Below are positions 14,932 to 22,455 of a stretch of 22,455 nucleotides of DNA, one piece after another. The stretch is from assembly GCA_047630355.1 (NCBI GenBank), contig JBLHXN010000057.1, positions 1 to 22,455 of the forward strand, in the 5' to 3' direction. The notes below the pieces were generated by a model. The model was not told the DNA's origin. It did no database searches and worked only from the letters and a program-made list of their open reading frames with translations. Both the position numbers and the translations under genes were made by a program. This stretch comes from JANQUM01 sp047630355. GTDB lineage: Bacteria; Bacteroidota; Bacteroidia; Cytophagales; Spirosomataceae. Positions within the stretch are counted from its first letter, which is position 1; the number at the start of each line of letters is the position of its first letter.

Positions 14932-16140
14932 TTACCGCATATACGCCACCGCTCTTCTTGCCGGAAAAAATGCCGCGATGACTGTTATAATAATTATTCC
15001 GAGCGAAGCGTACACAAAATCTGACAGTTTCATCTCTACGGGATACGCATCCACGATGGCGGATTGCATTCCCATGGTCACAAATCCGAATTGCATTTGC
15101 AACCAACAAATAATTGCTCCCAAAGTTAACCCGATACTCGCCCCAATGAAGGCAATCATAGCTCCTTCGGTAAAGAAAATTCGTTGCACTAAATTGCGTT
15201 TCGCACCCAACGCCGAAAGTGTCTGAATGTCGTCTTGTTTGTCAATAACCAACATCGTTAACGAAAAGAAAATATTGAACGATGCAATTCCGATTATCAA
15301 TAATAGACTGACGAAGATAAATAATTTCTCAATTTTTATCGCTTTGAACAGAGCTTCGTTTTGCTCGTCACGGTCTTTAACCGTGAACGCTCCGCCCATA
15401 ATGTCTTTAAGTTCTGATTTGACTGTATTGGTAACTTCCTCGTCGGAAAGGTAGACTTCAATCGCCGTTCTTTTTCCCTGATAATCGGTAAGTTGTTCTA
15501 CAATTTCGATGGGTAAGAAAATTAAATCGTCAAACTGTTGTTCCAATGAAAAAACACCTGAAACGGGTACAACAATCGTATTGATATTGTCTTCTGGGTT
15601 TAGAACGTTTAATTTCTGGTTTCGGGGATACCAGATTTCAAGCGGATAAAGGAAGTCCTGCACGTTGAGTCCTAACATTCCGTAAACGCCACCACCCACA
15701 AAAGCGTATGGAATGGAATCTTGCTGTAACATCAGCCGGCCTTCAACTACTGAATTTACCAACGGCGAAACCTGCTCAAATTTTTGGTCAACTCCTTTAA
15801 TCGTTACCACCATTTGGGCGTCGCCGTTGCGAGCTAAAGCGTTATCCTGAATCACGGGATTCACGAAGGACACGCTCTTAATCTTCTCAATCTTTGAGAC
15901 TACTTCGTCAGACAATTCAAATCCTTTTCCTTCAATAAGTTCAACTTTTAAGTCCGGGTCCTGAGCCTTAAATATCATCCGATTTAGCTCTTCCAGTCCG
16001 TTAAACACGGAAAGTACGATTACCAAAGACATAGTTCCTACGCACACGCCGAGCATGGAAAGCATAGAAATGACATTAATAAAAGAGCGTTTCTTCTTAG
16101 AAAAGAAGTAACGTTTTGCGATAAATAGTGATAAGTTCAC
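14932..16140 (-). CDS. LolE/FtsX-like ABC transporter permease
   Basis: A 402-residue inner-membrane permease of the LolC/LolE-MacB type. The order is a cytoplasmic start (LFIAKRYFFSKKKRSFINVIS), a first membrane helix at about 25-48, a large periplasmic domain at about 50-275, and three C-terminal helices at about 276-300, 325-350 and 374-394 ending in FPARRAVAYMR. In lipoprotein release, LolC/E form the permease with the ATPase LolD. In Bacteroidota this one-gene version is often next to rbfA. No ATPase gene is adjacent here. The gene is monocistronic. Its promoter would lie in 16141-16213, where no clean consensus is seen. Confidence 0.88.
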   Translation of the reverse strand: MNLSLFIAKRYFFSKKKRSFINVISMLSMLGVCVGTMSLVIVLSVFNGLEELNRMIFKAQDPDLKVELIEGKGFELSDEVVSKIEKIKSVSFVNPVIQDNALARNGDAQMVVTIKGVDQKFEQVSPLVNSVVEGRLMLQQDSIPYAFVGGGVYGMLGLNVQDFLYPLEIWYPRNQKLNVLNPEDNINTIVVPVSGVFSLEQQFDDLIFLPIEIVEQLTDYQGKRTAIEVYLSDEEVTNTVKSELKDIMGGAFTVKDRDEQNEALFKAIKIEKLFIFVSLLLIIGIASFNIFFSLTMLVIDKQDDIQTLSALGAKRNLVQRIFFTEGAMIAFIGASIGLTLGAIICWLQMQFGFVTMGMQSAIVDAYPVEMKLSDFVYASLGIIIITVIAAFFPARRAVAYMR

Positions 16141-16213
16141 TGGCTTCGGATGTCGGATTGCTGATGAAAGGTGTAAAGTAAACGAAATTTACGCAAGGAG
16201 GCTATGTAACAAC

Positions 16214-16245
16214 AAAAAAACGAGTGCCGCTTGGCACTCGTTTTT
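16214..16245 (-). terminator. intrinsic terminator after the alpha-oxoamine synthase gene
   Basis: AAAACGAGTGCC (16217-16228) and GGCACTCGTTTT (16233-16244) form a perfect 12-bp stem with a GCTT loop. The A-run at 16214-16220 becomes a U-run for leftward transcription. The plus strand also has TTTTT, so it may work in both directions. Confidence 0.85.
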
Positions 16246-16273
16246 AAATAAATATCACAGAATAGATGCTATT

Positions 16274-17530
16274 TTATGCGGCTACTTTTGGAGCGTACTC
16301 GCCGTCTTTCAACTTCTTCTGTACTTTCTCAAAGCAATCCATTGTGTACTCTACGTCTTCAAGCGTGTGAGATGCCGTCGGGATGATTCGTAAGATAATT
16401 ACGTCTTTCGGTACAACCGGATAAACAATTACTGAGCAGAAAACGCCCATATTTTCCCGAAGGTCTTTGATTAAATTTGTTACCGTTGGTAAATCATAAT
16501 CACCGTTTAAGAAAACGGGCGTAACGCAAGATTCGGTCTGACCAATATCAAATCCACGCTTGCGGAATCCGTCTTGCAAAGCGTTCACAATTTTCCAAAG
16601 ATTTTCTTTAAACTGAGGGTTCTGACGAATCAATTCCATGCGTTTTAAGCCACTGGCTATAAAAGGCATTGGTAATGCTTTCGCGTAAGTTTGTGAACGT
16701 AAGTTGTACTTCAAATACATTACGATTTCCTTGCTTCCCGCCACAAAACCACCAATCATCGCCATTGATTTGGCAAAAGTGGAGAAGTGTAAGTCAATAC
16801 CTTCTTGAACGCCGAAATGCTCGGGTATACCCGAACCAGTTTTGCCCATTGTGCCGAGGCCGTGAGCATCGTCAACCAATACCCTAAAAGTATACTTTTC
16901 CTTAAGAGCAACAACTTTATCAAGTGAGCCAACTACGCCTGACATGCCAAAAACGCCTTCGGTGACAACGAATATACCGCCGCCTTGTGAGTCAGCAAGT
17001 TTGGTGGCACGTTTTAGGTTCTTCTCCAAGCTTTCCATGTCGTTGTGAACGAACGTGTAGCTTTTTCCGCCTTTGGCACGGTGCAAACGTACACCATCAA
17101 TTAAACAAGCGTGGCTTTCAGCGTCATAAACTATGACATCTTTTGAGTCAACCATTGCTTCAACAACTGACATTACGCCTTGGTAGCCATAATTCAAAAC
17201 GAAAGAGTCTTCTTGACCAACCCATTCGGCTAACTTTCTTTCAAATTCTTCGTGTAAGTCGGTGTTTCCGGTCATCATCCGGGCACCCATTGGGTACGCT
17301 AAGCCATATTGAGCAACCGCTTCATTGTCGGCTTTCCTTATTTCGGGATGATTTGCAATTCCTAAGTAATTATTTAGCGACCAGTTGAGCATCTTTTTGC
17401 CCTGAAAAGTCATGTACGGACCAAGCTCGCCGGATAGTTTAGGAAAAGAATAATAGTGGTGCGAGTAATGGGCGTGCGAACCGATTGGCCCTAGGTTATT
17501 AAGTACCTTGTCGAAAATATCTATTGCCAT
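16274..17530 (-). CDS. PLP-dependent alpha-oxoamine synthase (SPT / KBL / BioF / cysteate acyltransferase-like)
   Basis: A 418-residue fold-type I enzyme that condenses an amino acid with an acyl thioester and releases CO2. Visible residues are D220-D221-A-H223 for PLP ring and carbonyl contacts, K254 in HFSTFAKSMAMIGG for the Schiff base, and ESHACLIDGVRL for the His-Ala region. The N-terminus LGPIGSHAHYSHHYYSF is unlike E. coli Kbl or BioF. The SKAFGxxGG block of classic members reads AKSMAMIGG. Substrates are therefore uncertain. Options include serine palmitoyltransferase (sphingolipids), 2-amino-3-ketobutyrate CoA ligase, KAPA synthase, or a cysteate fatty-acyltransferase for sulfonolipids, which are abundant in gliding Cytophagales. 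No threonine dehydrogenase or biotin gene is adjacent. The family is certain, the product is not. Confidence 0.9.
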   Translation of the reverse strand: MAIDIFDKVLNNLGPIGSHAHYSHHYYSFPKLSGELGPYMTFQGKKMLNWSLNNYLGIANHPEIRKADNEAVAQYGLAYPMGARMMTGNTDLHEEFERKLAEWVGQEDSFVLNYGYQGVMSVVEAMVDSKDVIVYDAESHACLIDGVRLHRAKGGKSYTFVHNDMESLEKNLKRATKLADSQGGGIFVVTEGVFGMSGVVGSLDKVVALKEKYTFRVLVDDAHGLGTMGKTGSGIPEHFGVQEGIDLHFSTFAKSMAMIGGFVAGSKEIVMYLKYNLRSQTYAKALPMPFIASGLKRMELIRQNPQFKENLWKIVNALQDGFRKRGFDIGQTESCVTPVFLNGDYDLPTVTNLIKDLRENMGVFCSVIVYPVVPKDVIILRIIPTASHTLEDVEYTMDCFEKVQKKLKDGEYAPKVAA

Positions 17531-17780
17531 AGTGGGAGGGTAAGTTTTTCTAAAAAATTGATTATCAATTAGTTGATGTTCAATGAGAATACTACTAAAG
17601 AAAGTAAATTTAAACGATTGCTAAGAATTATTAAAAGAAACCACGTTACATCTAAAATGTTGCGATATAATTCAATTATAAATAGTATCTCATATTAAAA
17701 AAATTATATTTAATTTGAACAAAAATGGAAAATTTATCAATTAAATGCAAAATTTAGGGTTCCTGTAAAAGATAAAACTC

Positions 17781-19277
17781 ATGTCTGAAATCAATAAAAT
17801 AGTCGTTGCCAACCGCGGAGAAATTGCCCTCAGAATCATGCGAACGGCTCGTGAAATGGGAATTAAAACGGTAGCAGTTTTTAGCGAGGCTGATCGAAAA
17901 GCACCGCATACGCTTTACGCAGATGAGGCGTATTATATCGGACTTTCGCCTTCTAAAGATTCTTATTTGTTGGGTGATAAAATTATTGAAGTGGCGAAGC
18001 TATCAGCCGCCGATGCCATTCACCCTGGCTACGGTTTTTTGTCTGAAAATGCTGAATTCTCGGAATCTGTGACCAACGCTGGTTTGATTTTTATCGGACC
18101 TTCCGGAGAAAGTATCCGCACGATGGGCGATAAAATATCCGCTAAACAAACTGTAGAAAAATACGATATCCCATTAGTCCCGGGCGTAGCTCGTGCCGTG
18201 GAAGATAAAACGGAAGCTAAGCAGATTGCAGAGAAAGTGGGCTATCCCGTACTTATCAAAGCCAGTGCTGGCGGTGGTGGAAAAGGAATGCGGGTGGTCG
18301 AAAACCGAGAGGAATTTGACGAACAAATGAACCGAGCTGTCAGCGAAGCCGTGCAGGCTTTTGGTAACGGAGCTGTCTTCATCGAAAAGTTTATTACCAA
18401 ACCTAAACATATAGAGATTCAGATAATAGCGGATACGCACGGAAATGTTGTCCATTTATTTGAGCGGGAGTGCTCGGTACAACGCCGCCACCAAAAAGTG
18501 GTGGAAGAGGCCCCGTCTTCGTGCCTGACGTCAGAGATTCGGGAAGTGATGGGGAAATGTGCCGTTCAGGTTGCCAAATCCTGTAACTATCATGGAGCCG
18601 GAACGGTAGAATTTATTGTAGACGAGAAACTGGATTTCTATTTTCTGGAAATGAACACCCGTTTACAAGTAGAACATCCGGTTACGGAATTGATTACAGG
18701 AATTGATATCGTGAAAGAAATGATTCACATCGCCGAAGGCAAGCTGCTTTCTGTAAAACAAGAAGACCTAAAAATTATCGGTCACGCCATCGAAGTGCGG
18801 ATTTGTGCCGAAGACCCGGAAAATAACTTTCTGCCCGATGTTGGAACATTACAAACTTATCGCCGCCCGCAGGGAAACGGAATCAGAATCGACGATGGTA
18901 TTGAAGAAGGCATGACAATTCCTATTTTCTACGACCCAATGATCGGAAAATTAATCGCTCATGGTAAAGATCGCAATGAAGCAATTCAGAAATTAACGAG
19001 AGCAATTGATGAATTTCAGATAGCGGGAATCAAGACAACACTCTCTTTCGGAAAGTTCGTAATCAATCATCCTGCGTTTCAATCAGGAAAGTTCGATACT
19101 CGGTTCGTCTCGCTTTATTTTAAACCCGACGAAGAAAAAAAATCAGTTGATTCAGACAACGAAAAAATCGCAGTAATGCTTTCCAACCAATTGCTAATAA
19201 GTAGTTCACGGAAAAGTACGAACGAAAATCCAACTGTCATAAAATTAGATTGGATTAAGAATCGAAAAAGAATTTAA
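17781..19277 (+). CDS. accC: biotin carboxylase subunit of an acyl-CoA carboxylase
   Basis: A 498-residue ATP-grasp enzyme that carboxylates the biotin of a carrier protein using ATP and bicarbonate. The N-terminal domain has IVVANRGEIALRIMRTARE and HPGYGFLSEN (81-90). The ATP-grasp domain has K160 and GGGGKGM (164-170). The catalytic region has E290, N292 and RLQVEHPVTE (294-303). The C-terminal domain includes IEVRICAEDP. The last 45 residues extend past the 450-residue AccC of E. coli, as in many Bacteroidota propionyl/acetyl-CoA carboxylase alpha subunits, and end in DWIKNRKRI. No biotin carrier or carboxyltransferase gene is adjacent, so partners lie elsewhere. The role may be in propionyl-CoA or acetyl-CoA carboxylation, and the symbol is given for the family only. 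Confidence 0.9.
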   Translation: MSEINKIVVANRGEIALRIMRTAREMGIKTVAVFSEADRKAPHTLYADEAYYIGLSPSKDSYLLGDKIIEVAKLSAADAIHPGYGFLSENAEFSESVTNAGLIFIGPSGESIRTMGDKISAKQTVEKYDIPLVPGVARAVEDKTEAKQIAEKVGYPVLIKASAGGGGKGMRVVENREEFDEQMNRAVSEAVQAFGNGAVFIEKFITKPKHIEIQIIADTHGNVVHLFERECSVQRRHQKVVEEAPSSCLTSEIREVMGKCAVQVAKSCNYHGAGTVEFIVDEKLDFYFLEMNTRLQVEHPVTELITGIDIVKEMIHIAEGKLLSVKQEDLKIIGHAIEVRICAEDPENNFLPDVGTLQTYRRPQGNGIRIDDGIEEGMTIPIFYDPMIGKLIAHGKDRNEAIQKLTRAIDEFQIAGIKTTLSFGKFVINHPAFQSGKFDTRFVSLYFKPDEEKKSVDSDNEKIAVMLSNQLLISSSRKSTNENPTVIKLDWIKNRKRI

Positions 19278-19295
19278 GAATTTTTCCATTTTATC

Positions 19296-19327
19296 TTTGA
19301 CCGTCGGGAAATATACTGCTATATTTG
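19296..19327 (+). promoter_or_regulatory. Bacteroidota-type promoter for the two tRNA genes
   Basis: TTTG (19296-19299), a 20-nt spacer and TATATTTG (19320-19327) match the consensus fully. The first tRNA begins about 27 nt after the predicted start site. The promoter begins 19 bases after the accC stop. Confidence 0.8.
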
Positions 19328-19360
19328 CATCCGCATTTGGAAGAGATGGTCTCTGATTTT

Positions 19361-19450
19361 GGAGAGATGGGTGAGTGGCTGAAACCACCAGTTTGCTAAA
19401 CTGACGTACTCGCAAGGGTACCGCGGGTTCGAATCCCGCTCTCTCCGCCA
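19361..19450 (+). tRNA. tRNA-Ser (anticodon GCU)
   Basis: The acceptor arms GGAGAGA (19361-19367) and TCTCTCC (19440-19446) pair fully. The anticodon GCT is at 19395-19397 in the loop TTGCTAA. A long variable arm (GTAC...GTAC around 19405-19422) marks a class II tRNA. The T-arm reads GGGTTCGAATCCC. The discriminator G is followed by an encoded CCA. It reads AGC and AGU codons. Confidence 0.95.
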
Positions 19451-19462
19451 GCTTTACAAAAA

Positions 19463-19537
19463 CGGGGTGTAGCGTAGCCCGGTCATCGCGCCTGCTTTGG
19501 GAGCAGGAGGTCGCAAGTTCGAATCTTGCCACCCCGA
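19463..19537 (+). tRNA. tRNA-Pro (anticodon UGG)
   Basis: The acceptor arms CGGGGTG (19463-19469) and CACCCCG (19530-19536) pair fully. The anticodon stem CCTGC/GCAGG encloses TTTGGGA, giving TGG at 19498-19500. The T-arm contains GTTCGAATC. The 3' end reads ACAA, so CCA is not encoded and must be added. It is 12 bases after tRNA-Ser, in one transcript. Confidence 0.95.
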
Positions 19538-19538
19538 C

Positions 19539-19567
19539 AAAGCCCGAGTCTCTGACTCGGGCTTTTT
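19539..19567 (+). terminator. intrinsic terminator of the tRNA transcript
   Basis: AAAGCCCGAGTC (19539-19550) and GACTCGGGCTTT (19554-19565) form a perfect 12-bp stem with a TCT loop, followed by a T-run (19563-19567). It starts two bases after tRNA-Pro. Confidence 0.92.
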
Positions 19568-19665
19568 GTATTTACACCTAATTCGGAAATCATTATAAAA
19601 ATCCGTTAGGTTGATACTTTTGCAACTTACTCCTGCCTTCATCTGATAGTCTGCTGAAATTCATT

Positions 19666-19698
19666 TTTGGAATTATCCTATATTAAGTCGTATTTTCG
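19666..19698 (+). promoter_or_regulatory. possible promoter of the POT transporter gene
   Basis: TTTG (19666-19669), 21 nt and TATTTTCG (19691-19698) match the consensus at all but one position. The start would be near 19705, about 50 nt before the ATG at 19758. Confidence 0.4.
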
Positions 19699-19757
19699 GC
19701 TCGTTTTATAGAATAACAGAAGTTTTTCCCAAGCATACCTAACCTAACTACGTTAAC

Positions 19758-21209
19758 ATGGACACAGAAAAAACACTATTTGGACATCCGAGAGGGCTGT
19801 TTGTTTTATTTTTCACGGAAATGTGGGAACGGTTCAGCTACTATGGTATGCGGGCAATTTTGTTTCTGTACCTAACTAAAAGTATTTCTGAAGGTGCATT
19901 AGGCCTTCCTGAAGATGTGGGTGGAGCCGTTTACGGACTTTATGCCGCCGCCGTTTATCTGTTAACATTGCCTGGCGGTTGGATTGCCGACAACGTTTTA
20001 GGCCAGAAGAAAGCAATCTTGTGGGGCGGAATCTGTATTATGATTGGTCACGCCATTTTGGCAATTCCTGGCCCTCCCGAAGTATTTTTCTCGGGATTGG
20101 CGTTTGTTGCCGTCGGAACGGGACTCTTGAAAGCAAATATCAGTTCTATCGTTGGTGAATTGTATCCTGAAGGCGGAGCAAAACGCGACGCGGCGTTCTC
20201 GATATTTTATTTAGGAATCAACCTCGGTTCATTTTTAGGAATGTTCATCGTAGGGTACCTCGGCGAAAAAGTGGGCTGGCACTACGGATTTGGAGCGGCG
20301 GCTTTTGCCATGTTCTTTGGCTTAATAAATTTCCGAATGAACGGTAAATACCTTAAAGGTATTGGCGAAAAGCCAACCAAGCAGGCTCCGCTAACTTATT
20401 TGTACGTAGTTATCGCGTTACTTGTAATAGCTGCGTTGTCGGTGATTACGGGGGTTTTGGATAGTATTTCGCTTGCCAATTCAATGAAATACATTATTTC
20501 AGGAATTACCGCTGCTTATTTCTTCTACATTGGCTTTTTAGATAAAAGCTTAACTATTGTTGAGCGTAAAAGGGTAGGGGTATTATTCATATTATTTATC
20601 GCCATTGCCGTTTTTTGGTCTGGATTTGAGCAGGCTGCCACTACGTTTACCATTTTTGCTGATCGTCACACTGATCGTGACTTATTTGGTTGGGAGTTGC
20701 CCGCTTCGTGGTTTCAAAACGCAAACTCTTTCTATATTTTGGTATTCTCCGCCCCGTTTGGAGCATTGTGGCTTTGGTTAAACAAGAGAAACCTGAATCC
20801 AAGCGTTCCGGTGAAGTTTGGCTTAGGCTTGATTCAATTAGGACTTGGTTTCTTCATAATGTACCTCGCCGCTCAACGTATTCTTGACGGTTCATTGGCG
20901 GGTATGGGTTTTCTTACATTCACTTATTTATTGCATTCATTAGGTGAGCTTTGCATTAGCCCGGTTGGTTTGAGTTCTTACACCAAACTGGCTCCGAAAA
21001 AGTATTATAGTCAAATGATGGGCTTGTGGTTTGTGGGAGCTTCGTTAGGAAACTTGATTGCTGGTCTTTTTGCCGGAAACTTCAACGAGGATAATGTAGA
21101 AGCAATGCCAGACTTATTTATGCAGTTCTGCATTTACGGTATCGTGGCAGGTTTAGTGATGATTATATTTTATAAGCCGATCAAAAACTGGATGGGCGGG
21201 ATTGAGTAA
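19758..21209 (+). CDS. proton-coupled oligopeptide transporter (POT/PTR family)
   Basis: A 483-residue inner-membrane MFS transporter that imports di- and tripeptides with protons. The family motif ExxER is at residues 21-25 in FTEMWERFSYYGMR and is needed for proton coupling. Next are GGWIADNVLGQKKAI after the second helix and GTGLLKANISSIVGELYPEG, the PTR2 signature region, then DAAFSIFYLGINLGSF. In the C-terminal half come FWSGFEQAATTFTIFADRHT and LGELCISPVGLSSYTKLAP, both typical of DtpT-like members. About 12-14 membrane helices are present. The gene is monocistronic, with a terminator at 21233-21272. Confidence 0.94.
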   Translation: MDTEKTLFGHPRGLFVLFFTEMWERFSYYGMRAILFLYLTKSISEGALGLPEDVGGAVYGLYAAAVYLLTLPGGWIADNVLGQKKAILWGGICIMIGHAILAIPGPPEVFFSGLAFVAVGTGLLKANISSIVGELYPEGGAKRDAAFSIFYLGINLGSFLGMFIVGYLGEKVGWHYGFGAAAFAMFFGLINFRMNGKYLKGIGEKPTKQAPLTYLYVVIALLVIAALSVITGVLDSISLANSMKYIISGITAAYFFYIGFLDKSLTIVERKRVGVLFILFIAIAVFWSGFEQAATTFTIFADRHTDRDLFGWELPASWFQNANSFYILVFSAPFGALWLWLNKRNLNPSVPVKFGLGLIQLGLGFFIMYLAAQRILDGSLAGMGFLTFTYLLHSLGELCISPVGLSSYTKLAPKKYYSQMMGLWFVGASLGNLIAGLFAGNFNEDNVEAMPDLFMQFCIYGIVAGLVMIIFYKPIKNWMGGIE

Positions 21210-21232
21210 TTGTTTAAGATATTATTTTATTG

Positions 21233-21272
21233 AAACGAAGTTGACTATCTGCTAGTCAGCTTCGTTTTGTTT
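21233..21272 (+). terminator. intrinsic terminator after the POT transporter gene
   Basis: AAACGAAGTTGACTA (21233-21247) pairs with TAGTCAGCTTCGTTT (21253-21267) over 15 bp with one T-G pair and a 5-nt loop, followed by a broken T-run. It ends about 20 bases before the next ATG, so the next gene needs a promoter within or just after it, or partial read-through. Confidence 0.82.
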
Positions 21273-21292
21273 ATAACAACCCAATTTAGTAA

Positions 21293-22381
21293 ATGCAAGA
21301 CTTTATAAACGAACTTACCAACGACTCAATTGATTTATTGAAAAGGTTAATTGCAACGCCGTCTTTGAGTAAAGAAGAGAACAGAACCGCTGATATTATT
21401 CAGGAATTTTTTAGTGAACGGAATATCCCGTTTTCGAGATTGGAAAATAATATTTGGTCGCGTAATCAGGGCTTCAATAAGGAACTGCCAACAATTCTGC
21501 TGAATTCGCACCACGATACGGTGAAACCGAACGCTTCCTGGACAAAAGACCCGTTTGAACCGCTCGTTGAAGGCGATATGTTATATGGGCTGGGCAGCAA
21601 TGACGCGGGCGGGCCGTTGGTTTCATTACTCGCAACCTACTTGTACTTTTACTACCGTACGGATTTACCCGTAAATATTATTTTTGCCGCTACCGCCGAA
21701 GAAGAAATTTCCGGAAAAAATGGCATTGAATTATTATTGAAAAAACTACCTGAAGTAAGCTACGGAATAATAGGAGAGCCTACCCAAATGAACCTTGCCG
21801 TTGCAGAAAAGGGCTTATTGGTGTTAGACTGTGTGAGTTCGGGAGTATCGGGCCATGCCGCTCGTGAAGAAGGCGAAAATGCTATTTACAAGGCAGTAAA
21901 AGACATTCAATGGTTTTCCACTTTTCGCTTTCCGAAGGTTTCAGAAACGCTGGGTCAGGTTAAAATGACCGTAACAGGAATCAATGCCGGAACACAGCAT
22001 AATGTCGTGCCAGATATCTGTGAGTTCATGGTAGACGTGCGGGCTACTGATGCTTACTCGTTAAACGAAACGCTTGACATTATAAAAGAAAACGTTTCGT
22101 GTGAAGTAAAGCCCCGTTCGGTGCGTTTACAGCCTTCCGGAATTTCTCCTGAGCACCCGTTTGTTCGGTCGGCTGTGGAGCTTGGTAGGACGCTCTACGG
22201 CTCGCCTACGCTGTCTGATCAGGCACTAATGCCCTTCGAAACAGTGAAAATTGGCCCTGGTGATTCAGCCCGGTCACATACCGCTGATGAGCACATTTTT
22301 ATTTCGGAAATAAGACAAGGTGTAGAACTCTATATCAAATTACTAAAAAAAACGTTCAGTAAATATTTAATAAAAAATTAA
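21293..22381 (+). CDS. argE: M20-family deacylase, ArgE-like (acetyl- or succinylornithine)
   Basis: A 362-residue di-zinc hydrolase. Metal and catalytic residues are in family order: H73-x-D75 in LNSHHDTVKP, D104 in GLGSNDAGGP, E137-E138 in ATAEEEISG, E162 in IGEPTQMN, and a His near the end in ARSHTADEH. The dimerisation lid spans about 175-285 and includes SGHAAREEGENAIYKA and GTQHNVVPD. This suits the N-acylornithine deacylase step of arginine synthesis in Bacteroidota. Dipeptidases and DapE share the motifs, but the short length, the GEPTQM motif and the presence of argB in the window favour ArgE. The acyl group, acetyl or succinyl, is not determinable here. The gene ends 74 bases before the window edge. 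Confidence 0.85.
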   Translation: MQDFINELTNDSIDLLKRLIATPSLSKEENRTADIIQEFFSERNIPFSRLENNIWSRNQGFNKELPTILLNSHHDTVKPNASWTKDPFEPLVEGDMLYGLGSNDAGGPLVSLLATYLYFYYRTDLPVNIIFAATAEEEISGKNGIELLLKKLPEVSYGIIGEPTQMNLAVAEKGLLVLDCVSSGVSGHAAREEGENAIYKAVKDIQWFSTFRFPKVSETLGQVKMTVTGINAGTQHNVVPDICEFMVDVRATDAYSLNETLDIIKENVSCEVKPRSVRLQPSGISPEHPFVRSAVELGRTLYGSPTLSDQALMPFETVKIGPGDSARSHTADEHIFISEIRQGVELYIKLLKKTFSKYLIKN

Positions 22382-22455
22382 ACTAAATTTAGTCTTAGCT
22401 AAAACGGGCATAGTTTTTGTCCTTATTTGGATAGAACCACCCATGTTGATACCAA

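Noticed and set aside
17531..17780. Clear promoter in the divergent region before the biotin carboxylase gene
   Set aside because: Only partial matches (for example TTAATTTG at 17710) without a correctly spaced upstream box. The region is A+T-rich and chance matches are likely.
19245..19532. Minus-strand frame of 95 codons over the tRNA genes
   Set aside because: It is the antisense of tRNA-Ser and tRNA-Pro. The residue pattern MARFELATSCSQSRRD is a well-known false protein from tRNA regions.
19454..19642. Minus-strand frame of 62 codons near tRNA-Pro
   Set aside because: Same cause: antisense of tRNA-Pro and its terminator.

Overview
The window reads as chromosomal DNA of a Bacteroidota bacterium, most likely of the Cytophagales. 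The protein families point that way: a HEAT-repeat M1 peptidase tail, an RbfA plus LolE-type permease, a DUF2975/YozG-type pair, a POT transporter and a formylglycine-type sulfatase lipoprotein. Start codons lack Shine-Dalgarno sequences. Several promoters match the Bacteroidota pattern (TTG or TTTG, about 20 nt, TAnnTTTG). The clearest lies in front of two tRNA genes.

Layout. 1-3800: 3' end of an M1-type peptidase gene, a convergent polytopic GT-C-like membrane protein, rbfA, a small unknown protein and a PspC-domain protein. 3800-4900: gene-poor, with a strong terminator, a REP-like palindrome and a decayed IS110-family element whose structured leader may be a relic bridge-RNA locus. 4901-6770: sulfatase lipoprotein, then a META/HslJ-type gene broken by an N-terminal deletion and frame change. 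6773-7555: argB. 7719-10153: two translationally coupled genes for unrecognised membrane proteins that share a coiled coil / four TM / coiled coil layout. 10290-11518: a small four-TM protein, then a DUF2975 membrane protein with its small HTH regulator. 11519-12168: a non-coding nest of about thirteen short inverted repeats. 12169-12618: unknown lipoprotein. 12763-14820: secreted penicillin-acylase-family Ntn hydrolase. 14932-16140: FtsX/LolE-like permease. 16274-17530: PLP-dependent alpha-oxoamine synthase. 17781-19277: biotin carboxylase. 19361-19537: tRNA-Ser(GCU) and tRNA-Pro(UGG) with promoter and terminator. 19758-21209: proton-coupled oligopeptide transporter. 21293-22381: ArgE-like M20 deacylase.

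How the genes fit together. Most are single-gene or two-gene units of core metabolism and envelope function. ArgB and the ArgE-like enzyme would act in the same arginine route, which in some Bacteroidota uses N-succinyl rather than N-acetyl intermediates. The biotin carboxylase and the alpha-oxoamine synthase both touch acyl-CoA and lipid chemistry, but they are not in one operon.

No defence island, CRISPR array or secondary-metabolite cluster was seen. The least explained parts are the paired coiled-coil membrane proteins (7719-10153), the IS110 relic with its structured leader (3981-4712) and the palindrome nest (11557-12135). All family calls come from reading the sequence, without database searches.
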